From positions 66,064,220 through 66,128,219 of the forward strand of contig OY282609.1 in NCBI GenBank assembly GCA_958298945.1: a stretch of 64,000 bases of DNA, written 5' to 3'. Positions 34,177 through 45,650 of the stretch are shown one piece after another. A program made the translations under genes and the position numbers. The notes under the pieces were generated by a model that saw only the letters and a program-made list of their open reading frames with translations, did no database searches and had not been told where the DNA came from. Source of the stretch: Atherix ibis. Lineage: Eukaryota; Arthropoda; Insecta; Diptera; Athericidae. Position 1 is the first letter of the stretch. Each line of letters begins with the position of its first letter.

Positions 34177-35927
34177 TATGCAAAAACATTGAAAATGTGC
34201 TCAGGGTAAAGGAGGTAAGCAAACCTCAAATTTCGCCGATTGACATTTTTTCGGAACGAATTGTTTTTAAAGACTGGCGATTACAAGTAAAAAATGGAAA
34301 TCCAAATGTGGGCGCTTGTCCGTTGGTTAAAAGACACATACATATGTCACTCAACCGAACTTAAAGACATTATCCGATTCACTTACATATGTCACTCAAC
34401 AGAACATGGTGTTATTCGCACTATTTTAATTTGGGAATTCTTAAAAAAACGTTAGAAAAATCTATTTTCGAGCTTAATAATAATTTTGAATAATCTTATT
34501 GGTCTGATGTATGGGCAGTTTCCGAAAGGGCGTTATGTGTAATCATTTAATTGGTTTATCAGTTAGAAGAATCTTCCTTCACATTAATCGTTATAAATAC
34601 AACATAAATGTGGTTATGAGAAGACCGTAGAACAGATTGAGCGAGTTGTGTATCTATTTGTGTAAATATGAAAATTGGGGGTTACTATTACTGAAAAGTT
34701 ATCCAATTTGAAAGTTAGACTTTAAGATAAACAATTCGATTCTGCTAGGATGACGATAACCAAAATATTCATTTCAACTTGCACAATATTAAGTTTGACA
34801 TTTAAGAGGTAAGAGTTTATTGAATTGGAAGTGCTGTCTACAGAACGAATCATTTGCAATAAGGACGATTGAATATGCATACGAATGTTGGGTTGGTTTG
34901 TTTATTTACTCGTTGGTCAATGGAAACCTACCTTCAACGTACAACAAATAGTAAACGGGTCCGACCAATAAAGATGGGATTGTTGAACGAGTTAACATTA
35001 TTCAATGAACTGAAAATAAAGTGTTCGTTGCATCCATTCGAGATCAATTCAAATCAATTCAATTCAATTGCAGTCGATTTTAACTAAACCTAACTCGATT
35101 CGGTTTTATTCGGTACGATTCCGTTTGGATCGATTTAATTCGATAAATTGACTTAAATTTTCCTCTTGTTTAAGGTTAGAAAACTGCACCTAAACGTTAA
35201 CGATTATTGCCCGTAATACGAGCAAAGAGCAATCACAATTTTTGATCAAATATCAAATGCATATTACGAGTAAATAATGTCCATAATAGCAGAAACCAGC
35301 AACCCCTTTGGAATCGATTTGCCTTCTCCTTAAAAGTAAATAACATCAAGTGCAGTTGAAGTTATAAAAATTTATTGTGTTCGGATTTATTTGAATACAA
35401 TTTCGATTAACAATTTTACATATCATATCCTGATTATAAGGGAATTTTGTCTTGAGAATCTTTACAATAACAATAATTATTTTTTGATAAAAGAATTTTC
35501 CTATAAATATCCGGCAACAACTGACAATATTGATAATTTTTTATTAAATTCAGATATTTTTTTTGGAAAATTTTGGAAAATATCAACATTTTATCAAAAT
35601 TCCCCATATTAAGCGTTGAAATTAATAGAAACTAAACCTTTGTATTCTGTATAAAAAATTAAGAATTAAGTCAATTTTTAACTACATAAAAAAAAAAAAT
35701 AATTATTACGCAAATTGAAATTTTTTCTTTAAAACATTACAGGCATCCCAATTTTTATAATCGAATTAAATAGTGCTATTAAATTTTTCGGTTAAAAAGG
35801 CACAATTTTCACATTTAATATTTTTGAAGCATTATTTAAAGTATTAAATGTGAAAATTTTGATTCCAATTTACAGGATGAACATTGAGAAATTTTAAGGT
35901 TGATTTTGTTGTCTAATCTAAGAAGAG
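34177..35927. other. No gene; short repeats
   Basis: Two copies of ACATATGTCACTCAAC(C/A)GAAC lie at about 34340 and 34385. A degenerate run of TCAATTCAATTC/TCGATTC units lies at about 35035-35150. A perfect inverted repeat lies at 35804-35858 (listed separately). The rest is AT-rich. Confidence 0.6.
35804..35858. repeat. Perfect inverted repeat, 17-bp arms
   Basis: AATTTTCACATTTAATA (35804-35820) and its exact complement (35842-35858), separated by 21 bases; about 70 bases left of mariner D3. Confidence 0.85.
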
Positions 35928-35929
35928 GA

Positions 35930-37214
35930 CATTTTGGTCTGAATAAGAGTGATATGATTTCTAAGTGACGTTTCGGCCATTTGTAATGTGACATGATCTG
36001 TCAATGTATTCAGTAATGTTTACAATTTCATCATGGAGAGATATACGCAAGAACAACGTTTACAAATTATTCAATTTTATTATCAAAATAATCGTTCTTC
36101 AATTGCAACTTTTCGTGCGCTTTTGCCATTTTTAGGTTCAACTGTGCTCGCTATTCATCGAATTGTTAAACATTTCGAGCGTACATTTTCTTTACATAAT
36201 GTTCAAGTGCCAATAAGATAAAGAATCGCTCGAAGTAATGAAAATATTGCTGCCGTTCAGGCAAGTTTTGCTGAAGACCGCAATTTGTCGATTCCAAGAC
36301 GTTCTCAAGAATTGGGACTGTCTCAAACCACAACCTGACGGATTTTGAGAAAGGATTTGGGCTTGCATCCGTATAAAATTGTTATCACTCAAGAACTGAA
36401 GCCATTAAACCACCGTAAACGTGGTGAATTTGCTGATATAGTCTTAGAACAACTTGAAAACGATAACGATTTTTTTAAGAAAATCATTTTCTCCGATGAG
36501 GCTCACTTTCATCTGAGTGATGCAGTAAATAAACAAAACTGTCGTTTCTCGTACGAAGAAAATCCACAAATTATTCATGAACACCCATTTCATTCATCTA
36601 AATTGATAGTTTGGTGTGGTTTTTGATCCTGGTGGAATCATCAGTCCGTACTTCTTTCGAAATGAAGCTGGTAACACCGTTACTGTCAATGGAGAGCCGT
36701 ATAGATCGATGGTAACCAACTTTTTATGGCCAAAATTGGAAGAAGTTAATCTTGACAACATCTGGTTCCAACAAGACGGGGCTACGTGTCACACAGCACG
36801 TGCAACAACCGAATTGTTGCGAGAAAAGTTTGGAGATTCGATTATTTCAAGAAATTGTGACATTTAAATGGCCTCCAAGAAGTTGTGATTTAGCACCATT
36901 AGACTTTTTCTTGTGGGATTATTTGAAGTCATTGGTCTTTAGCAAAAAACCAGACTCTCAAAGCTTTAGAAGTCAATATTGAACGTTCTATTCATGACAT
37001 ACGACTTGATTTAGTGGGGAAAGTGCTCGCAAAAATTGGGTTCATCGAATTCGTTCCTGCAAAAGAAGTCGTGGAAGTCATTTGAATGGCGTTTTATTCA
37101 GAACTTAATTGTGTCGATTGTACTTCATATTAAATAAAAAACATTTGAATTTCCTTAACAATAAAAGGTCCTTTTTTTAAAAAAAGAAATCATATCACTC
37201 TTATTCGAAAACTC
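35930..37214 (+). mobile_element. DD41D (rosa-like) mariner D3, both ends visible
   Basis: Left end ATTTTGGTCTGAATAAGAGT-GATATGATTTCT and right end AGAAATCATATCACTCTTATTCGAAAACTC (complement) share GAATAAGAGTGATATGATTT. Comparison with copy D4 (43348-44209), whose ends are GGGTTTTCCAA... , sets the likely limits; the outermost bases here are mutated and no clean TA pair is left. Confidence 0.82.
36033..37108 (+). pseudogene. DD41D mariner transposase pseudogene (D3)
   Basis: Starts MERYTQEQRLQIIQFYYQNN. All three catalytic regions survive: KKIIFSDEAHFHLSDAVNKQ (first Asp), DNIWFQQDGATCHTARATTE (second Asp) and PPRSCDLAPLDFFLWDYLKS (third Asp), with 41 residues between the last two, defining the DD41D group. 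Stops near 36220 and 36337, an insertion near 36625 (VWCGF then TGA), and single-base shifts near 36850 and 36945 break the frame. The C-terminus ends KRSRGSHLNGVLFRT, TAA 37106-37108. Complete but inactive. Confidence 0.88.
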
Positions 37215-37215
37215 T

Positions 37216-38320
37216 TCAGTTTCAGATTTTATGTCCAGTTTTTTGGTGTATAAATGTGAAAAAATTTAACATTACTATTTATTTAAGAATTAAAGTTTTC
37301 TTCTATAAAAATAATAACAACTTTTCTTCTAATTATTATTATTTTCTTCTATAACTAATAATCAATTAGTTTTAATTGATTTTCTTTAATCAATTATATT
37401 TAACATTTCAATAAAATTGATTTAAAGAAATCAAAGAAGAAAAAATCAAATTAAATCTAAATAATGAACAAAATTATATTTTTCAATTTTAATATAGTGT
37501 TTTTTTACATTTCGAATCTTACGTGTATAAATGATATAATCAATTCTAGTAATTTATTAATGTTATATGGAAATTTTTTTTGAACATAGACTTTTTGTCA
37601 TGATTTCAAATCAAGACATTCTCAACAAAAAAAACAAAACAAAAATATTTTAATCTGAACATACTTTTTAAAAAAAAACACGTGCCTAATTATTAAATAT
37701 CATTTTTAGTATGTAGCACAGATTGTTCAAAAAAGAATATTATTATTCTTGTAATAAAAAAAAAGTCGCAAGAAAAACTGGGCTTACATTAAAAAACTGT
37801 GATTAAATATTATCATAGAGCTTTGGTTTGTTATCAACACATTTAGGCCGATTTTTGCATCTATTTATTACAATGCTACAACAGTAATACCACTGTAATC
37901 AGAACAGCAAAATAACAGCCGCGACTTAGCAAATATACCCCAGTGGCGCTAGTATATGCACTTTTCGAAAATAATACTGTTTTTTTCGAATTTTATTTTT
38001 CTTATATAATTGTATACATTTATAAATTCATAAATATATTTTTTTTTAACTTATTTTAATTAAAAGAATGTAATGTATCTAATGAAAATTAAAAGCAAAC
38101 AGTTTCGTTCATAATTAAATAGAGGGCCATTATTATTCGAAATTATTTCAACATGAAGTGGCGTTATGGAGACCCTCTTTAAAACTTTTAAAAGCAAAAA
38201 AATACAGACATAATCAATTACATAATTGTGTATATAATTTGTATCCATTTTGGATTATTATATGAAAAAAAAAAATAAAATTAACAAAAATAGTGAATAG
38301 AAACGTTTAAAAAAACATTT
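37216..38320. other. No gene seen, very AT-rich
   Basis: Contains an imperfect AT hairpin around 37373-37432 (TTCTTTAATCAATT / AAATTGATTTAAAGAA). No coding signal. Confidence 0.55.
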
Positions 38321-38321
38321 T

Positions 38322-40345
38322 TTTTTTTATTTTTATTTTTTTTTTATTTTTTTTTTATTTAGATATTTACAACTACAACATAGTAATAAGCAAATTTTTG
38401 CAATAGTATAAATTAACTTGATAGGTTGTGGGGAGTAAACATCCAATGAAGTTCCTCCTGCTAGCATGTGTTTCTCTTAGGCCTCAGTATTTAAGTAAAT
38501 CACGCGACCAGTGACGCTTAAGTCTTCGATGGGTATTTCTAGGGAAGGAACAGAGGGATATTTCTTGAACAAGAGGATTATTATGATTGAGGACACGGGA
38601 ACGGAACTTTTTATAATGAGATACAGCCACATCAAAAACAAATGGGACTTTAAGATCACGATTAATAACAGTATTGCGAACATAAAAGGGGGCATCAATA
38701 ATTGTACGGAGTATTTTTGATTGAAGGGATTGGATTCGACGGGAATTAGAAGGCTTAGTAGATCCCCAGAGTTCTAGTCCGTATGTCCATATGGGTTTCA
38801 GTAAGGTATTGTATAACAGACCTTTGCTGTCTATAGTAAGTTTGGAACGTTTGTCTAGAAGTCGAAGTAGTCTTAGGTATCGTCTTTTAAGTTCTTGTCT
38901 TTTAAGTCTTGTATGTGGGTTCCATGTCAAGCGTTTGTCTAAGTACAGTCCTAGATACTGAGCTTCGGTGTGTTGAGGTATGGCACTGCCATTAAGGTAT
39001 ATGGGGAGTAAAAGTCTCACGACGGAGAGTAAAAGTTACCTGGATAGATTTACGTTCATTGAATTTTATTCTCAACTTAGTAAACCAGTTCTGGAGGGTT
39101 TGGATTTGGATTTGGAGAGTTTTGGAAGCATCTTGGGGATTTTCGCTAGATGCAAGGCAGGCCGTATCATCGGCGTATGTAGCAAAGAAGGTATTAGGGC
39201 AGGTTGGGATATCGGATGTGTAAATGTTGTAGAGGATGGGTCCAAGTATGCTACCCTGAGGAACCCCAGCCAATATCGGAGAGATATTGGACAGTTCGTT
39301 GGATTCATTTACTTGGAAGTGTCGGTTGGAAAGGAATGATCTTAGCATTAGGAAATAGGTGGAAGGAAGGAAACTTTTGAGTTTCCAGAGTAGACCCGGG
39401 TGCCAAACTCTATCAAAAGCTTGACTTGAAATCGACAACACGATGACACTGCTTGGTAGTGGAGTGTTCGGCGCGGAAACCAAATTGGTGATTAGGAATT
39501 AAATTTGAAGATTCGAGTAGAGGATATAAGCGGCGAAGGAGGATTTTTTCAAAGATTTTTGAGAGAAGTGGAAGGAGACTTATTGGCCTGTAGGAAGTTG
39601 GCCGGTTTATTGGTTTATTGGGCTTAAGGATCATTTTAATGATTGCAAATTTCCATAGGATTGGGAAATGTGTTGTTCTAAGGATGGAGTTATATATTGT
39701 GGCAAGGAAAACTATTGCTCTTTTAGGGAGTTGTTGGAGTATATTGGAGGTAATCAGATCATAGCCAGGAGCTTTATTTTTGGGAAGGAGCTTGATTATA
39801 TTGGCAACTTCGGAAGGAGTGATTGCCTTAGGGGGAAGACTCATGGGTAAAAGAATGGATAGTTCCGTCTCGATTGTAGTGCAATGAGTCCTGTCTAATA
39901 TGTCCTCATGTGGAGTAAATGTTTGTGCAAGGTGCTTAGCAAAAGCGTCTGCTTTATGTTTGTCCGTTTTGGCCCAGGTTCCGTCAGCTTTTTGTAAAGG
40001 GTGCTTTGTTTTTTTATAAGATAGTATTTGTCTTGTAGCAGTCCACAAAGTTCTGTTTTTCGTTAGGGTTGAAGTATAGTTTCTAAAACGTTCTGTATTG
40101 TATTAAGTGATTTCGTCATGTAGTTCTTTTTGCAGTTTGTTCAGTTTGGTTTTGTCGCTGGGCATTCTTGTGCGTTGCCAATAAGATCTTGCTTTTCGTT
40201 TTTCTGCAATAAGACGCCTAATTGTTAATGGTTGGGTTGAATTGTCAGGTTTTGTGTAGGTTTCGAGTTTTGACTTTTTTGCGAAAAGTCTGTAGCGTTT
40301 TGTAGTAAACATATAAACTTGTGTACCGTAAAAAAAAAAAAAAAG
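38322..40345 (-). mobile_element. Jockey-clade non-LTR retrotransposon, 5'-truncated
   Basis: On the - strand: about 2 kb of pol, a 3' UTR of about 120-160 bases and an A-rich tail (T-rich at 38322-38362 on the + strand). The endonuclease part and ORF1 are missing. The 5' edge lies at an A-run (40331-40345). A target duplication could not be distinguished from the A-rich flanks. Confidence 0.85.
38484..40290 (-). pseudogene. Jockey-type reverse transcriptase pseudogene
   Basis: Order on the - strand: IRRLIAEKRKARSYWQRTRM, then a stop near 40103, GTWAKTDKHKADAFAKHLAQ, NKAPGYDLITSNILQQLPKR, WKFAIIKMILKPNKP, SYRPISLLPLLSKIFEKILL, HQFGFRAEHSTTKQCHRVV, then a deletion near 39430 before SQAFDRVWHPGLLWKLKSF (motif A), AGVPQGSILGPILYNIYTSD (motif B), FATYADDTACLAS (motif C, catalytic Asp pair), a one-base shift near 39010, YLGLYLDKRLTWNPH, LKPIWTYGLELWGSTKPSN and IDAPFYVRNTVINRDLKVP. 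The last 178 codons (39020-38484) are open. Inactive. Confidence 0.9.
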
Positions 40346-42370
40346 TATTTGTGTTTTCACAGTGCAAATTTAAGTTCTAGGTAGATATTGATCCAGTGAA
40401 AACAAGACATTTTGAATATTAGACAAAATTGAAAGGCCTGGACCTATTTAAAAAAAAATCAGAACTGCAAAGATCTAGGCTGCTATTGACTTTTTTTACT
40501 ACTGCTAACTTCGAGTTCATTATCTCTTAACGTACAAACTAAAGATCTAAGAAATATTTAGTTATTGTAGTAATAAAAAAAGTTGATTGTACAATCAGAC
40601 AAATTGCTAGTCTAGGTTGTAATGGTTCTAGTTTTCTATTGAAAACACTTAATTTTTACTATCGAACAAAGTGTTAGTTTCAAAGTATAAACTTTTTTTA
40701 CTATAAGAAGTGTCCAAAAACAAAATGTTAAAAATTTAAATTCTTGCGTTTGAAAATTGTAGATTACTCATAAAGAGTAAATAAATATCTGTCCAATGGA
40801 TGGTAAAATGTACACAAGAGCATAGAAATAATCCCAAATAATTTAAAGCAAAGAATATTATTAATAACACATATAAAGTTTTTAAATAAATAATTTTACA
40901 AATATCCATAGTATTAAAAAATGCTATAATTTACTTAACTTTAGATATCAAAAAATTTGGTAAAAAAATATATTAGCCCTCAACAAACCAAGTACATACA
41001 AAGTACACCATTTTCGCAAAATAAACTCAAATTTAATACTTCAATTAAATGAAATACTTCAATTTTTTTCTTTAGAAACATTAAATGGATAGCTGTATTC
41101 TAACATCAAATATAAAGACTAACTATGTTTACATAAGAACCAAGATCATTAACCTCTCACACGAAATTAGGTCAAAGGTTTACTTTTACATACAAAAAAT
41201 ACAATATGAAATTTGATAAATTGTGGCAATGCAGCAAGGATAGTAAATTTTGAGATGGTGTAGAGGACATGGTCAATATGTAAGTATATTTTTTTATACT
41301 ATCTACGTTCACTACTTAGAGTAACATAATTACTTTACTTATAGAAAAGAAAAAACTAAATCTAGTAGGCAGGATATAGTTTTAAAACCAGCATGCCCAT
41401 ACAATTGAATAGAGTTGAGTTGTGTGTTGAGTGAGTTCGTGTGTGAGTAATACATACAATGGCTTAACTTTAACAAAGTTAATAGCATGGGAATAGGGGT
41501 TAATGGTGGGAGGATGCATTGGAAAGTGCTCACGAGTTAAATACTCAAATTCAGTTCCCATTTGTGCTTGAGATTTAACTTTTGATTAAATAACTTTAGC
41601 AATATAGAAATGCTTAAACTGCAGATACACTTTCCGATTATTTAATATCATTTAGTAAAGAATCACTTCAAATGATAAGATCATTTCGTCCATTCAGCTC
41701 TCAACACATACGCTCATACACATGTGATATTGATGAAGTGAATCAATCGAACTGATTCGCTGAATTGCCATAAATTTCGCCAGCGGATCGGGATTTTGTA
41801 TGAGTTTTCCAAACTAACAAAGGAGTTTATTACAAACTTTAAACCGAATGTAAAAATATTTATTCTATAATCACTTTGGTATACTTTTAACTCGATAATA
41901 AGATCAATACTGGTCGGTTCAGTTATTTAGATATTCATAAAATCCTTTCTAATCGATGATAGTTAACTTTTGCATTAAAATTAGACGGTGAGTTAGGGTT
42001 CATGTCAGCTACTAACTCCAAGATGAGTTGGTTCTCTTTTTTAGAAAGTTGATGGAATTTTCAGTGGAACTTAATGTATTCATGCATTTTGCGTCGATAG
42101 CAAATTTTTAGACGAAAAATAATTTCATATAACCAATTTATAAAATTGGTCAGTATTAGAACACCTTCAATAGTTTGTCCTGTACATCCTGTAATGTTCA
42201 AGCTATTGTGCATATTAAAAATTTAATAATAAAATTTTACGCATCAACGAAAGTCAAAACAAAGTTGCTTATAGTATAATTTTTTTTTTTTAAAGAAAGA
42301 GAATTTTTTGGGTGTTGGATAGGATAAGAAATGTTAAAATTTAGGATAAAAATTAAAATTTCCTCTACAA
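40346..42370. other. No gene seen
   Basis: AT-rich throughout; no recognised coding family, terminal repeats or RNA gene. Confidence 0.5.
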
Positions 42371-42375
42371 GAGTA

Positions 42376-42780
42376 TGACCAATGACAATCATACTCAGTG
42401 AGCACATGTTTCAGCTAGGCATGTTTGCCGCTGACTTTATGGGAAGATTGCGGTTAGGTACGAAATATTTTTGCGGTTAGGTACGATTAACAGGAAAAAA
42501 TCATGCCAGAACATATAAGAGCTAATGGAGACACCCGAAGTTGTTAAGTTACCCATGGGAGGGAAAGAAGAAAAAAGGAAAAAAAACCGGTGAAAATTAA
42601 AGAAAAGTTAACCAGACTAAACGGGAAAGGAATATGATTTGTGAGGGAAGGTATAAAAAAAAGTACAAAAACTAAAGAAAAGGTGAATTTGATCATCGAA
42701 GTTGGTGGGAGAGACCTAGCTGGTTTGTCTCTCCCTGGCCTATCCCCAATTCCGCCCTATGGCACTCCGCGGGCAAAATT
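42376..42780. repeat. Dispersed repeat, copy 1 (unclassified)
   Basis: Collinear with 60775-61121: TGACAATCATACTCAGTGAG, CATGTTTCAGCT, GGAGACACCCGAAG, GTTAAGTTACCCATGGGAGG, an A-rich centre, TTGGTGGGAGAGACCTAG and TGGCACTCCGCGGGCAAAA. Both copies end at the same TGGCACTCCGC block. It could be the 3' end of a retrotransposon or a short interspersed element; orientation cannot be decided. Confidence 0.65.
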
Positions 42781-43347
42781 TATTTGGGGAGTGCTTTTTG
42801 TTTTTGGAACGACGATGATCATTTTCAGCCCATTTTAGGGTGTTGGAACACATTGTGCCCGATATTGGCGAGGCACTTAGGCAGCAACGTAGTGGCTGTG
42901 GTTGATACCCATATCGCGGGTACGGTCTTCGGACAGTAGAGGTTTAGGTAGTCATCGCCACTAACAGTTGGAGTAGTCAGCTTGTATCTGATTACTGATT
43001 GTTAACTGCCTGTAACGATGGTGCGTTGATTGAGCGTAACTCGATCCCTACAGTCGTAGGCGAGTCGTGGTTTTAAGTTGAAAGACAATTAAGTCACGTT
43101 AAATAAAACATTATAACTGTACGACCGAGTGACTCTTGCGCTGTCACTGCTTATGACAGTAGAGGTTTAGATAAGCTTATGACAGTAGAGGTTTAGTTGG
43201 AGTAATCAGCTTGCAACTGGTTACTGACTGTAAATTGCCAGTAATGGTGGCGCATTAATTGAGCGTAACTCAATCGCTATGGTCGTCGTAGGCGGCTCGT
43301 GGTTTTATGTTTAACGACAGATAAGTCACGTTAAATAATATAATATA

Positions 43348-44209
43348 GGGTTTTCCAAAAAGAGTGATATGATTTCTTTTAAAAAAAAACACACTAATTG
43401 TTAAGGAAATTCTAATGTTTTTTATTTAATATAAAGTACAATCGATACAATTAAGTTTTGAATAAGACGTCATTCAAATGTCCTCCACGACTTCTTTCGC
43501 AGGAACGAATTCGATGAACCCAATTTTCGAGCACTTTTTCCACTAAATCAACTCGTACACATATGTCATAAATAGCACGTTCAATATTGACTTCTAAAGC
43601 TTGAAGAGAGTCTGGTTTATTGCTAAAAGACCAATTACTTCAAACAATTTATTGCTAAAAACCAATAATCTCCAAACTTTTCTCGCAATAATTCGGTTGT
43701 TGCACGTGCTGTGTGGCATGTAGCCCCGTCTTGTGGGAACCAGATGTTGTCAAGATCAACTTCTTCCGATTTCGGGCGTAAAAAGTTGGTTATCATCGAT
43801 CTATACCGCTCTCCATTGACAGTAACGGTGTTACCAGGTTCATTTTGAAAGAAGTACGGACCGATGATTCCGCCAGACCAAAAACCACACCAAACTGTTA
43901 ATTTAGGTGAATGTAATGGGTGTTCATGAATAATTTGTGGATTTTCTTCGCACCAGAATCGACAGTTTTGTTTATTTACCGCACCACTCAGATGAAAGTC
44001 TGAAAGCAAAAGTGCACGAAAAGTTGCAATTGGCGAACGATTATTTTGATAATAAAATTAAATAAATTGTAAACGCTGTTCTTACGTATATCTTTCCATG
44101 ATAAAATTGTAAAGATTACTGAATACAATGGAAAAAAAATACAGATCATGACATATTACAAATGGCCGAAACATCTCTTAGAAATCATATCACGTTTATT
44201 GGAAAACCC
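43348..44209 (-). mobile_element. DD41D mariner D4, internally deleted copy of the D3 family
   Basis: TA at 43346-43347 and 44210-44211; ends GGGTTTTCCAAAAAGAGTGA and the complement of GGGTTTTCCAATAAACGTGA. Length 862. The TA target is seen unoccupied in the sister tandem unit (CATTATAACTGTACGACC at about 43110-43125), which confirms the limits. Two internal deletions shorten it: one from the N-terminal region (after RALL) to the first catalytic region, the other after KFGD. Confidence 0.92.
43635..44090 (-). pseudogene. DD41D transposase fragment (D4)
   Basis: Frame 44009-43635 (124 codons) covers FHLSGAVNKQNCRFWCEENP, SPKLTVWCGFWSGGIIGPYF, GNTVTVNGERYRSM and DNIWFPQDGATCHTARATTE. The first catalytic Asp (FSDEAHF) is lost by the deletion and QQDG is changed to PQDG. 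Upstream to about 44098 the N-terminal start (complement of CAT at about 44098-44100) is still visible. Non-autonomous derivative. Confidence 0.85.
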
Positions 44210-44235
44210 TATATTACTGTACGACCGGGTACCTG

Positions 44236-44844
44236 TGGGGTGGAGTAACCTTGAATAAAAACTTCATTATAAACATTTTTTATGTTAGTTTAATTCATTA
44301 TAAACATTTTTAACTAACCTTGATTAGTTTAACTTCATTATAAACATTTTTTTTAATTCACTTAAATCTATTAAATATAGTTTTGCGGCATGTTACAAGT
44401 TATTCATATCCGAGAAAGAAAAACTCAACTATTCCAAAGAGAATTTAAAGCCTTTCGTTTCTTAGATATTATTTTTTTTTCTGAACAGGAACTTGATTTA
44501 AGCGAATGACACACACAATCTTAAGATTGATCGGAAAAAATGTCGGGGTCAAGATTTCTTTGGTTTTCGACATTTGGTAACTTTTTGACTATGACTGGAA
44601 TCAATAAAATGAACACTATTTTTATTAAATTCTTTCAACTACCTGCCGATGCTGACGATACAGATGTGATTTGGTAGAGCCATAACTATTGTATTATTGA
44701 ATCCTTTGTAGATTTGAAGTCAGTCTAAATATTTATGGTGACAACACCAAATATATAATTTCGATCAGTGTCTTATTTAGTTTGTGCAAAATTTTTGATT
44801 CAAAATAATTCCCCGGGATTTATAAAACCTCAATACTATCGAGA
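44236..44844. other. No gene seen
   Basis: AT-rich; contains a threefold repeat of TTCATTATAAACATTTTT at about 44264-44350. Confidence 0.6.
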
Positions 44845-45060
44845 GGCTGCGTTTGGTTGCTTCAAGAAGAGTTCCTAGTAAGATGTATGGTCATGTCTGT
44901 AAATTTTGAAACTAAAGATGTTCGAAAGATTGAAGATAGCAAGGTTATAATTAAAAAGGGTAGACCGCCCCTTAGATGAAAGTCCTGTGATAGGCAAGAC
45001 CTATAAAAAATTTGATGTAAGAAATTAGAGGAAGAGAGCTGTCACGAGAAAAAATTGTTA
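44845..45060 (+). pseudogene. Non-LTR retrotransposon pol, C-terminal remnant
   Basis: Reads RLRLVASRRVPSKMYGHV-like, then VIIKKGRPPLR*KSCDRQDL, which corresponds to the C-terminal RRLRWxGHV...GRPPLRWKDxVxxDL block found in RTE-like and related pol proteins. Three stops. Short, so only the class is suggested. Confidence 0.5.
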
Positions 45061-45083
45061 GAACATTTTTTTACAATGGCTTA

Positions 45084-45312
45084 CGAGGTCTGTTCAAAAA
45101 GTATCGTGAATTTCGAATTTCCGCGGGTTACGTATATTCGATTTTCGATTTTTTGTGGCGTTATGTTGGTACTCATGTTTCTCACTTATGCGAACAAGTT
45201 CGGCCATTTTGAATGTTCAGTTAATTTTTGACAGCTGCTTTGCTAGCACGTGTTTTGGCTCGTCTTCGATTTTTGCCTATTCCAAAAAATGGATCAAAGA
45301 ATCTGTTTCGGG
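45084..45312 (+). mobile_element. Mariner family F, 5' end with start codon
   Basis: TA at 45082-45083 followed by the terminal sequence CGAGGTCTGTTCAAAAAGTA, a 5' untranslated part, then ATG at 45290 giving MDQRIC, the common start of one mariner group. The frame then breaks off: the next bases belong to the same kind of transposase in the opposite orientation. Confidence 0.75.
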
Positions 45313-45650
45313 AACAAGAAAAAGTCACAGGGGGCCAGATCTGGGAAATACGGTGGCTGCGGCATTATTAGTGTGTTTCTTTTGGCCAAAAATTCGCGCA
45401 CAAGCAACGGTGCGTGAGCAGGGTCATTATCATGGTGCAAAAGCTTTTTTTTGTTCTTCCACAATTCCGGGCGTTTCTAGCGGATTGGTTCGCGCAACTT
45501 GCGCATAGCTTACAGGTAATATTCCTTAATGACCGTTCTACCCGGTGACAACAACTCATGATGCACCACACCCCTGCAATCGAAGAAAACTGTAAACAAA
45601 ACCTTACCATTCGACCGAACTTGGCGCGGTTTTTTCGGTCTTGGCTCGTG
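45313..45650 (-). pseudogene. Mariner family F transposase, inverted internal part
   Basis: On the - strand: EPRPKKPRQVRSNGKVLFTV, FFDCRGVVHHELLSPGRTV, IKEYYL*AMRKLREPIR, KRPELWKN, KLLHHDNDPAHAPLLVREFL (second Asp) and PPYFPDLAPCDFFLF (third Asp, 34 residues on). A frame change lies around KNKK/LLHHDN. The part is joined head-on to the element's own 5' end at about 45312, and the right terminal repeat is missing. Confidence 0.85.

Larger units (their letters stand above)
42932..44235. repeat. Tandem pair of ~220-bp units, the second split by mariner D4
   Basis: Unit 1 (42932-43154) and unit 2 (43155-43347 plus 44210-44235) share GACAGTAGAGGTTTAG, GTTGGAGTA(G/A)TCAGCTTG, TTGAGCGTAACTC, GCTCGTGGTTTTA, AAGTCACGTTAAATAA and ACTGTACGACCG. 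Unit 2 also has a 26-base internal duplication (ATAAGCTTATGACAGTAGAG...). The AATAAA in unit 1 and the layout could fit a decayed LTR, but that is a guess. Confidence 0.8.

Noticed and set aside
37373..37432. AT-rich hairpin TTCTTTAATCAATT
   Set aside because: Imperfect and almost purely A/T; expected by chance in this composition.
38511..39339. + strand frames inside the Jockey element
   Set aside because: Shadows of the - strand reverse transcriptase.
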